From the NCBI GenBank assembly GCA_041890495.1, contig CP169086.1:3658001-3722000 (forward strand): a DNA stretch of 64,000 nucleotides, read 5' to 3'. This document shows, piece after piece, positions 37,842 through 47,498 of this stretch (its first letter is position 1; each line of letters opens with the position of its first letter). Below the pieces are notes generated by a model, which was given only the letters and a program-made list of their open reading frames with translations, had not been told where the DNA came from and made no database searches. This DNA comes from Escherichia boydii (GTDB taxonomy: Bacteria > Pseudomonadota > Gammaproteobacteria > Enterobacterales > Enterobacteriaceae). The translations under genes and the position numbers were made by a program.

Positions 37842-38512
37842 TTCCCCCACAATCTCCGCGAATTGTCCTCGATCTTGCTGCTTAAACGCCGCTTCTGCAT
37901 CGTTCTTGTCCAGCTGGTCGATAGCCCCGCCGCCGACAGCAGGCGGTGATACTGCTCGTCGTCAAACGGCATATGCCAGGCAATGGCGCAGGCGTCATAA
38001 ACAGACACATCGCTCAGACGTGACGCCAGCTCAAGCGGCGCGTCCGCAGAAACCTGCCCAGCCAGCACCACGCGGTACAGCCAACCGGTTTTGCCTGCTG
38101 TTTGCAGCTGGGCAGACATATCCTGAATACCGAAATGGAAGTTGAGCTTAAAGCACGGCGAGCGTGGCTGCGTCACCTGAATCAGGGCATCGCCCCAGCG
38201 GTAGATATCACCGATAAAAACGTTCTTTTCGGTGAGCCCTTCGGTGGAGAGATTCTCGCCAAACGCGGGGGCGACGAAAAGATCCGCCTGCTCGGGGAAC
38301 TCGGTTTTCCAGTGCTGATAGTGTTCGCGCGGATAGTGGCACAGCGCGCGCTCGGGCCCGCCGTGGATTTTCTTTTCGGCCTGCTCGTCGCCCGCAAGCC
38401 CGAGGTCGGTTAACGTCAACTCACCGTCAACCTGAATTTTGGCGATGGCACTCGGGCGGCTGCCGTCGTACTCCCTTACCTTGCCTGTAAATACATTCAC
38501 CGGATAGTGCAT
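37838..38512 (-). CDS. yiiM: YiiM, MOSC-domain molybdoenzyme-like protein
   Basis: 224-aa MOSC-family protein. In E. coli YiiM detoxifies N-hydroxylated bases such as 6-hydroxylaminopurine using the molybdenum cofactor. The start MHYPVNVFTGKV at 38512 matches the family; 21 upstream codons are discarded. The conserved Cys lies in PRSPCFKLN (about residue 123). KIHGGPERALCHYPREHY is a conserved MOSC stretch. Diverged from K-12 at perhaps a quarter of positions. In K-12, kdgT separates it from sodA; here only 70 bp do. Confidence 0.93.
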   Translation of the reverse strand: MHYPVNVFTGKVREYDGSRPSAIAKIQVDGELTLTDLGLAGDEQAEKKIHGGPERALCHYPREHYQHWKTEFPEQADLFVAPAFGENLSTEGLTEKNVFIGDIYRWGDALIQVTQPRSPCFKLNFHFGIQDMSAQLQTAGKTGWLYRVVLAGQVSADAPLELASRLSDVSVYDACAIAWHMPFDDEQYHRLLSAAGLSTSWTRTMQKRRLSSKIEDNSRRLWGK

Positions 38513-38533
38513 CGCTGCTCCTTTCTGCAGATA

Positions 38534-38561
38534 CAAAAAAAGCGAGTCATAAGACTCGCTT
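38534..38561 (-). terminator. sodA terminator
   Basis: AAGCGAGTC-TTAT-GACTCGCTT-type hairpin with a T-run on the minus strand, just downstream of the sodA stop. Confidence 0.85.
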
Positions 38562-38582
38562 CTCACAGGCGTCAATGCAACC

Positions 38583-39203
38583 TTATTTTTTCGCCGCGAA
38601 ACGTGCCGCTGCTTCGTCCCAGTTCACCACGTTCCAGAACTCTTTGATGTAGTCCGGACGGCGGTTCTGGAATTTCAGGTAGTAAGCATGTTCCCACACA
38701 TCCAGGCCCAGAATCGGGAAGCCGGAAGCGCCAGAAATAGCTTCACCCATCAGCGGAGAGTCCTGGTTAGCAGTAGAAACCACCGCCAGTTTATCGCCTT
38801 TCAGCACCAGCCATGCCCAGCCGGAACCAAAGCGGGAAGCTGCCGCTTTCTCAAATTCTGCTTTGAAGTTATCAACGGAGCCGAAGTCACGTTCGATAGC
38901 CGCTTTCAGGTCACCCTGCAGGGTGGTGCCTTTTTTCAGACCTTTCCAGAACAGGCTGTGGTTAGCGTGACCGCCAGCGTTGTTGCGCAGTACGGTTTTC
39001 TTGTCTGCTGGCAGCTGGTCCAGTTTGGTGATCAGCTCTTCAACCGGCAGGTTGGCAAATTCTGGCAGGCTTTCCAACGCCGCGTTGGCGTTGTTGACGT
39101 AGGTCTGATGGTGTTTGGTGTGGTGGATTTCCATGGTCTGCTTATCGAAGTGCGGTTCCAGGGCATCGTAAGCATACGGCAGGGATGGCAGGGTATAGCT
39201 CAT
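38583..39203 (-). CDS. sodA: Manganese superoxide dismutase
   Basis: 206-aa cytoplasmic Mn-SOD from MSYTLPSLPYAYDALEP. Metal ligands: His27 (MEIHHTKHHQ), His82 (GGHANHSLFW), Asp168 and His172 (LDVWEHAYY). An ATG two codons upstream (39209) is less likely. One change from the K-12 protein that I recall (FPILGL for FPIMGL). A Fur box upstream indicates iron control; SoxS and ArcA/FNR inputs are known in E. coli. Confidence 0.97.
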   Translation of the reverse strand: MSYTLPSLPYAYDALEPHFDKQTMEIHHTKHHQTYVNNANAALESLPEFANLPVEELITKLDQLPADKKTVLRNNAGGHANHSLFWKGLKKGTTLQGDLKAAIERDFGSVDNFKAEFEKAAASRFGSGWAWLVLKGDKLAVVSTANQDSPLMGEAISGASGFPILGLDVWEHAYYLKFQNRRPDYIKEFWNVVNWDEAAARFAAKK

Positions 39204-39277
39204 ATTCATCTCCAGTATTGTCGGGCGGCCGATTGTTAATGCCGCGTAAGCAGTTGGTTCATTATAGTTAATTAAAT

Positions 39278-39296
39278 GATATTGAAAATGATTATC
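39278..39296 (-). promoter_or_regulatory. Fur box upstream of sodA
   Basis: GATATTGAAAATGATTATC matches the Fur consensus GATAATGATAATCATTATC at 16 of 19 positions and sits about 75 bp upstream of the sodA start. Confidence 0.8.
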
Positions 39297-39487
39297 AATG
39301 CCGTACTTTTCGTAAGGGTATGGTTTTGCAGGAAAATGCCCGAGATGTGAAGCAAATCACCCACTTAATGCCGTGATTGCCAGTAAATCGACAACGGCGG
39401 CAACAGGCGAAAGGTTAATCGACAGCACGATTTTTACACTCATCTCGTCGGAGATGTGACGCGACGAAAAATGATGAGGATAAGAAG

Positions 39488-40522
39488 ATGAGTAACGCGA
39501 TTACGATGGGGATATTTTGGCATTTGATCGGCGCGGCCAGTGCAGCCTGTTTTTACGCTCCGTTCAAAAAAGTAAAAAAATGGTCATGGGAAACCATGTG
39601 GTCAGTCGGTGGGATTGTTTCGTGGATTATTCTGCCGTGGGCCATCAGCGCCCTGTTACTACCGAATTTCTGGGCGTATTACAGCTCGTTTAGTCTCTCT
39701 ACGCTGCTGCCTGTTTTTCTGTTCGGCGCTATGTGGGGGATCGGTAATATCAACTACGGCCTGACCATGCGTTATCTCGGCATGTCGATGGGAATTGGCA
39801 TCGCCATTGGCATTACGTTGATTGTCGGTACGCTGATGACGCCAATTATCAACGGCAATTTCGATGTGTTGATTAACACCGAAGGCGGACGCATGACGTT
39901 GCTCGGCGTTCTGGTGGCGCTGATTGGCGTAGGGATTGTAACTCGAGCCGGGCAGTTGAAAGAGCGCAAGATGGGCATTAAAGCCGAAGAGTTCAATCTG
40001 AAAAAAGGGCTGGTGCTGGCGGTGATGTGCGGCATTTTCTCTGCCGGGATGTCCTTTGCGATGAACGCCGCAAAACCGATGCATGAAGCCGCTGCCGCAC
40101 TTGGCGTCGATCCACTGTATGTCGCTCTGCCAAGCTATGTTGTCATCATGGGCGGCGGCGCGATCATTAACCTCGGTTTCTGTTTTATTCGTCTGGCAAA
40201 AGTGAAGGATTTGTCGCTAAAAGCCGACTTCTCGCTGGCAAAACCGCTGATCATTCACAATGTGTTACTCTCGGCACTGGGCGGGTTGATGTGGTATCTG
40301 CAATTCTTTTTCTATGCCTGGGGCCACGCCCGCATTCCGGCGCAGTATGACTACATCAGTTGGATGCTGCATATGAGTTTCTATGTATTGTGCGGCGGTA
40401 TCGTCGGGCTGGTGCTGAAAGAGTGGAACAATGCAGGACGCCGTCCAGTCGGCGTCCTGAGCCTGGGCTGCGTGGTGATTATTATCGCGGCCAACATTGT
40501 TGGCCTCGGTATGGCGAACTGA
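39488..40522 (+). CDS. rhaT: L-rhamnose/proton symporter
   Basis: Inner-membrane L-rhamnose-H+ symporter of the drug/metabolite superfamily, 344 aa, about ten membrane helices. Reads as the K-12 protein to its last residues GLGMAN. Its stop (40520-40522) directly abuts the stop of convergent rhaR at 40523. The 284-bp gap upstream must hold a RhaS/CRP-type promoter, which I could not resolve. Confidence 0.96.
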   Translation: MSNAITMGIFWHLIGAASAACFYAPFKKVKKWSWETMWSVGGIVSWIILPWAISALLLPNFWAYYSSFSLSTLLPVFLFGAMWGIGNINYGLTMRYLGMSMGIGIAIGITLIVGTLMTPIINGNFDVLINTEGGRMTLLGVLVALIGVGIVTRAGQLKERKMGIKAEEFNLKKGLVLAVMCGIFSAGMSFAMNAAKPMHEAAAALGVDPLYVALPSYVVIMGGGAIINLGFCFIRLAKVKDLSLKADFSLAKPLIIHNVLLSALGGLMWYLQFFFYAWGHARIPAQYDYISWMLHMSFYVLCGGIVGLVLKEWNNAGRRPVGVLSLGCVVIIIAANIVGLGMAN

Positions 40523-41371
40523 CTAGGCCGCCTTTCGACTACGATGACGCCACTGAACCGGCGTCATCCCCACCTCGCGGTTAAACACCACCGAAAAGTA
40601 GTTACTGTCCTCAAAGCCGCAGCGCATCGCCACTTCACTCACCATCAGCTCCGTATGCTGCAGCAGATACTGGGCGTGGCAGATGCGCAGCTGGCGCAGG
40701 TAGTGGTTTACCGTCATCCCCGTCTGGGTGCGGAACTGCTGGCGCAGCGCGCGTTCGCTGCACTGCTCCTGCTCGCAAAATTTCTCCAGCACGAAGCTTC
40801 TGTTCAGGCTGCCCGCAAGCGTAGTGATGAGCTTATCCAACAGCGCTTCCTGCGTCGTGGCGGAGGGGTTATCGGTGGCGTAACGATGGCGCTTCAGCGT
40901 CATCACCAACTGGGCAAAAAGCAGCTCTGCCATCTGGTTAGCGACGGGATCGCTCTTCTGGCTCTCCTGCTCCAGCTGAGAGATAACCTGCCGAACCTGG
41001 GTCATGCCGCCGCTGCTTAAGCGCCAGTGCGGTTCTCCTCGGGCATCAAGAAAACCGGGAATGTTGGCCACCCAGTCGACGTTAAGCCTGAGCCTGTCCG
41101 GGCAGTAGATGACGTTCTGCAGCACCAGGTCGTTAACCGAGGCGTAGGAGTGTTTATCTTCCGCGCGGATGTAGAACAGATCGCCGCGCGTGATGCGGTA
41201 GGGGCGATCGTTGAGGACGTGCAGACCGTTGCCGCGCCACACCAGCACCAGCTCGCAAAACTCGTGGGTGTGCTCGGCAAAGACGTTTTGCGGGTAGCGA
41301 TCGGCCACCGCAACGGCCTGACCGGCGGAGGCAAAAAAATCATCTTTGCGAAGAATTAACTGAGCAGCCAC
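40523..41371 (-). CDS. rhaR: RhaR, AraC-family activator of rhaSR
   Basis: L-rhamnose-responsive activator of the rhaSR operon, 282 aa. N-terminal cupin-like sugar domain (DVFAEHTHEF equivalent near 30-40), C-terminal double helix-turn-helix ending with the AraC signature RCGFEDSNYFSVVFNREVGMT (key residues at the end of the second HTH). About 73 bp downstream of rhaS. Much diverged from K-12 RhaR, in contrast to adjacent rhaT. Confidence 0.95.
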   Translation of the reverse strand: MAAQLILRKDDFFASAGQAVAVADRYPQNVFAEHTHEFCELVLVWRGNGLHVLNDRPYRITRGDLFYIRAEDKHSYASVNDLVLQNVIYCPDRLRLNVDWVANIPGFLDARGEPHWRLSSGGMTQVRQVISQLEQESQKSDPVANQMAELLFAQLVMTLKRHRYATDNPSATTQEALLDKLITTLAGSLNRSFVLEKFCEQEQCSERALRQQFRTQTGMTVNHYLRQLRICHAQYLLQHTELMVSEVAMRCGFEDSNYFSVVFNREVGMTPVQWRHRSRKAA

Positions 41372-41444
41372 ACCACAACCTCTACGGCGAATAACCGGAC
41401 ACTATTAGCCTTTTTGCGGCATAAAAACGGTGATTGCCCTCGCG

Positions 41445-42281
41445 TTACTGAAGTGACGCATCCTTACCCTGACGAATATCGCGCGGCGACCAGCTAAACT
41501 CCCGACGAAAAAGCGTCGAAAAGTGGTTACTGTCGCCGAAACCGCAGCGATAGGCGATATCCGTGACGCTTTCGTCAGTATGGCGTAAAAGATGACGCGC
41601 TTTGATTAACCGCAGGCGGTTAAGGTAGCGCTGGGGCGTCAGCCCGGTGTGCTGCTTCAGCTGGCGATGCAGGGTGCGCAGCGACAGCGAAAAATCATCC
41701 GCCAGCGTTTCCCAGCAGACATCTTCGGCGAAATGGTCTTCCAGCCAGGCCATCAGATGGTTCAGCCGGGCGTCGTTGTTTTCCAGCCCCTCCACCAGAC
41801 TACTGCGGCGCAGCAGCACCAGCAGCTGCATGAACAGCAGCTCGCGCGTGGCAATGACGTGCGTCTCCTGCCCGTCCTCGCTCTGCTCCATCTGGCTCAC
41901 CAGCTGTCGCACCTGCTGTAAGGTGGACTGGTTAACCCGCCAGTGCGACGGATAGTGTCCGTCCTTCTCCTGCGGCAGCAGCTGATTCAGCCCGGAGAGA
42001 AACTGGAACGCGTCCGGGGAACGATAGAGCACGTTGGTCAGGCACAGGTTGTCGGTATGTTCATACAGGTGCCTGTCGTGGTCCCGCACGAAGCACACGG
42101 TGCCGCCGCTGATGGTGTACGGCTGGCCGTTAAACACGTGAATGCCCGTCCCGTGCTCAACAATCACAATCTCATGAAAATCATGATGATGCTCCGGGAA
42201 CGCGGCCTGAGGGAGCCGCGGCTCAATCGCGACGGGCGACCCTCCTGCAGGGAAAAAATCCACGCTGTGTAGTACGGTCAT
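41445..42281 (-). CDS. rhaS: RhaS, AraC-family activator of rhaBAD and rhaT
   Basis: L-rhamnose-dependent activator, 278 aa from MTVLHSVDFFPAGG (a five-codon longer frame is not used). Cupin domain FPEHHHDFHEIVIVEHGTG (about 28-46) and the AraC HTH with IAYRCGFGDSNHFSTLFRRE near 240-260. Divergent from rhaB over a shared regulatory region. Diverged from K-12 RhaS, especially around residues 145-200. Confidence 0.96.
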   Translation of the reverse strand: MTVLHSVDFFPAGGSPVAIEPRLPQAAFPEHHHDFHEIVIVEHGTGIHVFNGQPYTISGGTVCFVRDHDRHLYEHTDNLCLTNVLYRSPDAFQFLSGLNQLLPQEKDGHYPSHWRVNQSTLQQVRQLVSQMEQSEDGQETHVIATRELLFMQLLVLLRRSSLVEGLENNDARLNHLMAWLEDHFAEDVCWETLADDFSLSLRTLHRQLKQHTGLTPQRYLNRLRLIKARHLLRHTDESVTDIAYRCGFGDSNHFSTLFRREFSWSPRDIRQGKDASLQ

Positions 42282-42582
42282 AACGGTCCCCACCAATGAG
42301 AAATGTTCTCAAAATAGTAATTAAGGCCTTGCGCCCTCACCTTAAATTTTCGGCAGCAAACCTCGCAAAAGCTGTCCGTTTTTCAAGAAACCGGCGGAAA
42401 GATCGGGAAATGCGGTAAGCGTCACACTGCCTGAAAACCCCGCTATTACTGGAAACTGTGAACTCCCTCACGTTCATCTTTGCTTTCTTGCCAGCGCCGG
42501 ATTTGGCCTGTCAGTGGCGAGAAGGTGCCTTTTTCTTCCCTTTCTTACACTCACCGCTAATGAATTAAGAAAGGATCCGACC
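42282..42582. promoter_or_regulatory. rhaS / rhaBAD divergent regulatory region
   Basis: A 301-bp gap. Around 42475-42525, TTCTTGCCAGCGCC and GGCCTGTCAGTGGCGAGAAG resemble the two RhaS half-sites of the E. coli rhaBAD promoter (conserved CTGTCAGTaaCGAGAAGGT), 60-110 bp upstream of rhaB. The distal part should contain CRP and RhaR sites. No ORF. Confidence 0.6.
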
Positions 42583-44047
42583 ATGACTTTTCGCCATTGT
42601 GTCGCTGTCGATTTAGGCGCATCCAGCGGCCGCGTAATGCTCGCCACCTGGGACTGTAGCCAGCGCACACTTTCGCTTCGCGAAATGCACCGTTTCGCCA
42701 ACTGCCTGAAAAAGCAGGACGGTGTTGAGACCTGGGATATCGATGCCCTGGAGGCGGAGATCCGCACCGGGCTGAACAATGTCTGCAACGACGGCATTCG
42801 TATCGACAGCATCGGTATTGATACCTGGGGCGTGGACTATGTGCTGCTGGACGGTAACGGCGAGCGCGTCGGCCTGCCCGTCTCCTACCGCGACAGCCGC
42901 ACCGACGGCCTGATGGCGCACGCCATCGCCCAGCTTGGCAAGGACAACATCTACGGGCGCAGCGGCATTCAGTTTCTGCCGTTTAACACGCTGTACCAGC
43001 TGCGCGCTCTCGTCGAGCAGCAGCCGGAGCTGGTCGCGAACGTGGCCCACGCGCTACTGATCCCGGATTACCTGAGCTACCGCCTGACCGGCAATATGAA
43101 CTGGGAATACACCAACGCCACCACCACCCAACTGGTGAACATCAACACCGATAACTGGGACGAAAACCTGCTGGCGTGGACGGGCGCATCGCCGTCCTGG
43201 TTCGGCACGCCAACGCACCCCGGAAATGTGATCGGTCACTGGATTTGCCCGCAGGGTAATGAGATTCCGGTGGTCGCCCGTTGCAGCCAGATACCGCCAG
43301 CGCGGTTATCGCCTCGCCGTTAAACGTTCACGCGCCGCTTATCTCACTTCTGGTACCTGGGTCATTGATGGGCTTCGAAAGCCAGACGCATTACCAATGA
43401 CACGGCGCTGGCAGCCAACATCACCAATGAAGGCGGGGGCGGAAGGTCGCTATCGGGTGCTGAAAAATTATTGGGCTTATGGCTGCTTCAGCGGGTGCTT
43501 AAGGAGCGGAAAATCAACGATCTCCCGGCGCTTATCGTCGCGACACAGTCACTTCCGGCTGCCGCTTCATCATCAATCCCAATGCCGATCGCTTTATTAA
43601 TCTGAGGCGATGTGCAGCGAAATTCAGGCTGCGTGTCGGGAAACGGCGCAACCGATCCCGGAAAGTGATGCTGACTGGCGCGCTGCATTTTTCGACAGTC
43701 TGGCGCTGCAGTATGCCGATGTGTTGCATGAGCTAGCGCAGCTACGCGGTGGAAGATTTCTCGCAACTGCATATTGTCGGCGGAGGCTGTCAGAACACCT
43801 GCTCAACCAGCTATGTGCCGATGCCTGCGGTATTCGGGTGATCGCCGGGCCTGTTGAAGCCTCGACGCTCGGCAATATCGGCATCCAGTTAATGACGCTG
43901 GATGAACTCAACAATGTGGATGATTTCCGTCAGGTCGTCAGCACCACCGCGAATCTGACCACCTTTACCCCTAATCCTGACAGTGAAATTGCGCACTACG
44001 TGGCGCGGATTCACTCTACACGAAAGACAAAGGAGCTTTGCGCATGA
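42583..44047 (+). pseudogene. rhaB: rhaB, L-rhamnulokinase with many indels
   Basis: FGGY-family kinase phosphorylating L-rhamnulose; intact length about 489 aa. The frame is clean from MTFRHCVAVDLGASSGRVML to GNEIPVVA (about 43278) and divergent from K-12. The remainder is K-12-like but scrambled by many one-base gains and losses to about 43800: short correct pieces (SRAAYL, AEGRYRVLKN, MCSEIQAACRETAQPIPESD) alternate between frames, and single bases are lost or gained (for example GGTGGAAGAT for GGTGAAGAT). From LLNQLCADACG to the TGA at 44045 it is clean again. Such dense, partly compensating indels look more like poor-quality sequence than decay. As written it cannot make RhaB. Confidence 0.85.
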
Positions 44048-45303
44048 CCACTCAACTGGAACAGGCCTGGGAGCTGGCGAAACAGCGTTTCGCGGCGGTG
44101 GGGATTGATGTCGAGGAGGCGCTGCGCCAACTTGATCGTTTACCCGTTTCAATGCACTGCTGGCAGGGCGATGATGTTTCCGGTTTTGAAAACCCGGAAG
44201 GTTCGCTGACCGGGGGGATTCAGGCCACAGGCAATTATCCGGGCAAAGCGCGTAATGCCAGTGAGCTACGTGCCGATCTGGAACAGGCTATGCGGCTGAT
44301 TCCGGGGCCGAAACGGCTTAATTTACATGCCATCTATCTGGAATCAGATACGCCAATCTCGCGCGACCAGATCAAACCAGAGCACTTCAAAAACTGGGTT
44401 GAATGGGCGAAAGCCAATCAGCTCGGTCTGGATTTTAACCCCTCCTGCTTTTCGCATCCGCTAAGCGCCGATGGCTTTACGCTTTCCCATGCCGACGACA
44501 GCATTCGCCAGTTCTGGATTGATCACTGCAAAGCCAGCCGTCGCGTTTCGGCCTATTTTGGCGAGCAACTCGGCACACCATCGGTGATGAACATCTGGAT
44601 CCCGGATGGTATGAAAGATATCACCGTTGACCGTCTCGCCCCGCGTCAGCGTCTGCTGGCAGCACTGGATGAGGTGATCAGCGAGAAGCTAAACCCTGCG
44701 CACCATATCGACGCCGTTGAGAGCAAATTGTTTGGCATTGGCGCAGAGAGCTACACGGTTGGCTCCAATGAGTTTTACATGGGGTATGCCACCAGCCGCC
44801 AGACTGCGCTGTGCCTGGACGCCGGGCACTTCCACCCGACTGAAGTGATTTCCGACAAGATTTCCGCCGCCATGCTGTATGTGCCGCAGTTGCTGCTGCA
44901 CGTCAGCCGTCCGGTTCGCTGGGACAGCGATCACGTAGTGCTGCTGGATGATGAAACCCAGGCAATTGCCAGTGAGATTGTGCGTCACGATCTGTTTGAC
45001 CGGGTGCATATCGGCCTTGACTTCTTCGATGCCTCTATCAACCGCATTGCCGCGTGGGTCATTGGTACACGCAATATGAAAAAAGCCCTGCTGCGTGCGT
45101 TGCTGGAACCTACCGCTGAGCTGCGCAAGCTGGAAGCGGCGGGCGATTACACTGCGCGTCTGGCACTGCTGGAAGAGCAGAAATCGTTGCCGTGGCAGGC
45201 GGTCTGGGAAATGTATTGCCAACGTCACGATACGCCAGCAGGTAGCGAATGGCTGGAGAGCGTGCGGGCTTATGAGAAAGAAATTTTGAGTCGCCGCGGG
45301 TAA
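44044..45303 (+). CDS. rhaA: L-rhamnose isomerase
   Basis: Mn/Zn-dependent TIM-barrel isomerase converting L-rhamnose to L-rhamnulose, 419 aa from MTTQLEQAWELAKQ. The ATG overlaps the rhaB TGA (ATGA), so translation is coupled. Metal-site motifs include the LGLDFNPSCFSHP and CLDAGHFHPTE stretches and HIGLDFFDASINR. K-12-like. A TTG two codons upstream is in frame but not supported. Confidence 0.96.
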   Translation: MTTQLEQAWELAKQRFAAVGIDVEEALRQLDRLPVSMHCWQGDDVSGFENPEGSLTGGIQATGNYPGKARNASELRADLEQAMRLIPGPKRLNLHAIYLESDTPISRDQIKPEHFKNWVEWAKANQLGLDFNPSCFSHPLSADGFTLSHADDSIRQFWIDHCKASRRVSAYFGEQLGTPSVMNIWIPDGMKDITVDRLAPRQRLLAALDEVISEKLNPAHHIDAVESKLFGIGAESYTVGSNEFYMGYATSRQTALCLDAGHFHPTEVISDKISAAMLYVPQLLLHVSRPVRWDSDHVVLLDDETQAIASEIVRHDLFDRVHIGLDFFDASINRIAAWVIGTRNMKKALLRALLEPTAELRKLEAAGDYTARLALLEEQKSLPWQAVWEMYCQRHDTPAGSEWLESVRAYEKEILSRRG

Positions 45304-45307
45304 ACAC

Positions 45308-45436
45308 TGCCGGATGCGGCACAAGTGCCTTATCCGGCCTACAGGTCGACAATAGTTGTAGGCCTGATAAGACGCGACAGCGTCGCATCAGGCATTGATT
45401 GCCGGATGCGGCGCGAGCGCCTTATCCGGCCTACGG
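45308..45436. repeat. BIME between rhaA and rhaD
   Basis: Three REP units: TGCCGGATGCGGCACAAGTG...CGGCCTAC, GTAGGCCTGATAAGACGCGA...CATCAGGC, and TGCCGGATGCGGCGCGAGCG...CGGCCTAC. E. coli-type repeats inside the operon, expected to modulate rhaD mRNA. Confidence 0.88.
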
Positions 45437-45477
45437 GTCGTGCATCCGACAACACCGAATTTACAGGAACACAGAAC

Positions 45478-46308
45478 ATGCAAAACATTACTCAGTCCTG
45501 GTTTGTCCAGGGAATGATCAAAGCCACCACCGACGCCTGGCTGAAAGGCTGGGATGAGCGCAACGGCGGCAACCTGACGCTACGCCTGGATGACGCCGAT
45601 ATCGCACCATATCACGACAATTTCCACCAACAACCGCGCTATATCCCGCTCAGCCAGCCCATGCCTTTACTGGCAAATACACCGTTTATTGTCACCGGCT
45701 CGGGCAAATTCTTCCGTAACGTCCAGCTTGATCCTGCGGCTAACTTAGGCATCGTAAAAGTCGACAGCGACGGCGCGGGCTACCACATTCTTTGGGGGTT
45801 AACCAACGAAGCCGTCCCCACTTCCGAACTTCCGGCTCACTTCCTTTCCCACTGCGAGCGCATTAAAGCCACCAACGGCAAAGATCGGGTGATCATGCAC
45901 TGCCACGCCACCAACCTGATCGCCCTCACCTATGTACTTGAAAACGACACCGCGGTCTTCACTCGCCAACTGTGGGAAGGCAGCACCGAGTGTCTGGTGG
46001 TATTCCCGGATGGCGTTGGCATTTTGCCGTGGATGGTGCCCGGCACGGACGAAATCGGCCAGGCGACCGCACAAGAGATGCAAAAACATTCGCTGGTGTT
46101 GTGGCCCTTCCACGGCGTCTTCGGCAGCGGACCGACGCTGGATGAAACCTTCGGTTTAATCGACACCGCAGAAAAATCAGCACAAGTATTAGTGAAGGTT
46201 TATTCGATGGGCGGCATGAAACAGACCATCAGCCGTGAAGAGTTGATAGCGCTCGGCAAGCGCTTCGGCGTGAGCCCGTTGCAGTCCGCGCTGGATTTAT
46301 ACGCATGA
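45478..46308 (+). CDS. rhaD: Rhamnulose-1-phosphate aldolase
   Basis: Class II zinc aldolase splitting L-rhamnulose-1-phosphate into DHAP and L-lactaldehyde. 276 aa. Zinc ligands in MHCHATNL (about His141/143) and the later His in WPFHGVFGSGP (about 212), with the catalytic Glu near 117. K-12-like until about residue 262, then GVSPLQSALDLYA replaces the shorter K-12 ending I recall (GVTPLASALAL), so a block switch lies near 46.26 kb. Confidence 0.95.
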   Translation: MQNITQSWFVQGMIKATTDAWLKGWDERNGGNLTLRLDDADIAPYHDNFHQQPRYIPLSQPMPLLANTPFIVTGSGKFFRNVQLDPAANLGIVKVDSDGAGYHILWGLTNEAVPTSELPAHFLSHCERIKATNGKDRVIMHCHATNLIALTYVLENDTAVFTRQLWEGSTECLVVFPDGVGILPWMVPGTDEIGQATAQEMQKHSLVLWPFHGVFGSGPTLDETFGLIDTAEKSAQVLVKVYSMGGMKQTISREELIALGKRFGVSPLQSALDLYA

Positions 46309-46349
46309 CGCCTTCGCAGGAAAAACGTTGATCGTTAAGGAAAATTATC

Positions 46350-47498
46350 ATGAGCTTTATGTTGGCACTTCCAAAAATTAGCCTTCACGGCGCGGGCGCA
46401 ATCGGCGATATGGTCAACCTGGTAGCGAACAAGCAGTGGGGAAAAGCGCTGATTGTTACCGACGGCCAGCTGGTGAAGCTGGGCCTGCTGGACGGTCTGT
46501 TTACCGCGCTGGATGCGCATCAGATGTCATATCAGCTGTTTGACGCGGTCTTTCCCAACCCAACGGAGGCGCTGGTACAGAAGGGTTTCGCGGCATACCG
46601 GGAAGCCGCGTGTGATTACATTATCGCCTTCGGCGGCGGCAGCCCAATTGATACCGCCAAGGCGATTAAAATCCTCACCGCCAACCCCGGCCCGTCAACC
46701 GATTATTCCGGCGTCGGCAAGGTGAAAAATGCGGGCGTGCCGCTGGTGGCGATCAACACCACCGCAGGCACGGCGGCGGAGATGACCAGCAATGCGGTGA
46801 TCATCGACTCCGCGCGACAGGTGAAAGAGGTGATCATTGACCCGAACATCATCCCGGACATCGCCGTGGACGATGCCAGCGTGATGCTCGATATTCCCGC
46901 CTCCGTGACCGCCGCAACCGGTATGGATGCGCTAACCCACGCCATTGAAGCCTATGTATCCGTTGGCGCGCATCCGCTGACCGATGCCAACGCGCTGGAA
47001 GCGATTCGCCTGATCAACCTGTGGCTGCCGGAAGCAGTCGACAACGGTCATAACCTTGAGGCGCGCGAGCAGATGGCGTTTGGTCAGTATCTGGCGGGCA
47101 TGGCGTTTAACAGCGCCGGTCTGGGTCTGGTACATGCCCTGGCGCACCAGCCGGGCGCGACGCACAACCTGCCGCACGGCGTGTGCAACGCCATCCTGCT
47201 GCCGATCGTTGAAAGCTTTAACCGCCCGAACGCAATCGCGCGTTTTGCCCGCGTGGCGCAGGCGATGGGCGTCGATACCCGCGGCATGAGCGATGAAGCC
47301 GCCAGCATGTCCGCCATTCAGGCGATTCGCGACCTGAGCGCTCGCGTCGGTATCCCTGCGGGCTTCAGCCAGCTCGGCGTAACCAAAGCCGATATTGAAG
47401 GCTGGCTGGATAAAGCCCTCGCCGACCCGTGCGCGCCGTGCAATCCGCGCACCGCCAGCCGTGAGGAAGTACGCGAGCTCTATCTGGAGGCATTATGA
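46350..47498 (+). CDS. fucO: Lactaldehyde reductase, FucO type, in the rha operon
   Basis: Group III iron-dependent alcohol dehydrogenase, 382 aa, expected to reduce the L-lactaldehyde made by RhaD to 1,2-propanediol with NADH. Dinucleotide motif FGGGSPIDTAKA (about 95-106) and iron/His motif AHQPGATHNLPHGVCNA (about 259-275). It starts 41 bp after rhaD and overlaps rhaM by 4 nt, so it is part of the operon. In K-12 the only fucO lies in the fucose locus; an operon copy is a feature of other enterobacteria. Confidence 0.9.
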   Translation: MSFMLALPKISLHGAGAIGDMVNLVANKQWGKALIVTDGQLVKLGLLDGLFTALDAHQMSYQLFDAVFPNPTEALVQKGFAAYREAACDYIIAFGGGSPIDTAKAIKILTANPGPSTDYSGVGKVKNAGVPLVAINTTAGTAAEMTSNAVIIDSARQVKEVIIDPNIIPDIAVDDASVMLDIPASVTAATGMDALTHAIEAYVSVGAHPLTDANALEAIRLINLWLPEAVDNGHNLEAREQMAFGQYLAGMAFNSAGLGLVHALAHQPGATHNLPHGVCNAILLPIVESFNRPNAIARFARVAQAMGVDTRGMSDEAASMSAIQAIRDLSARVGIPAGFSQLGVTKADIEGWLDKALADPCAPCNPRTASREEVRELYLEAL

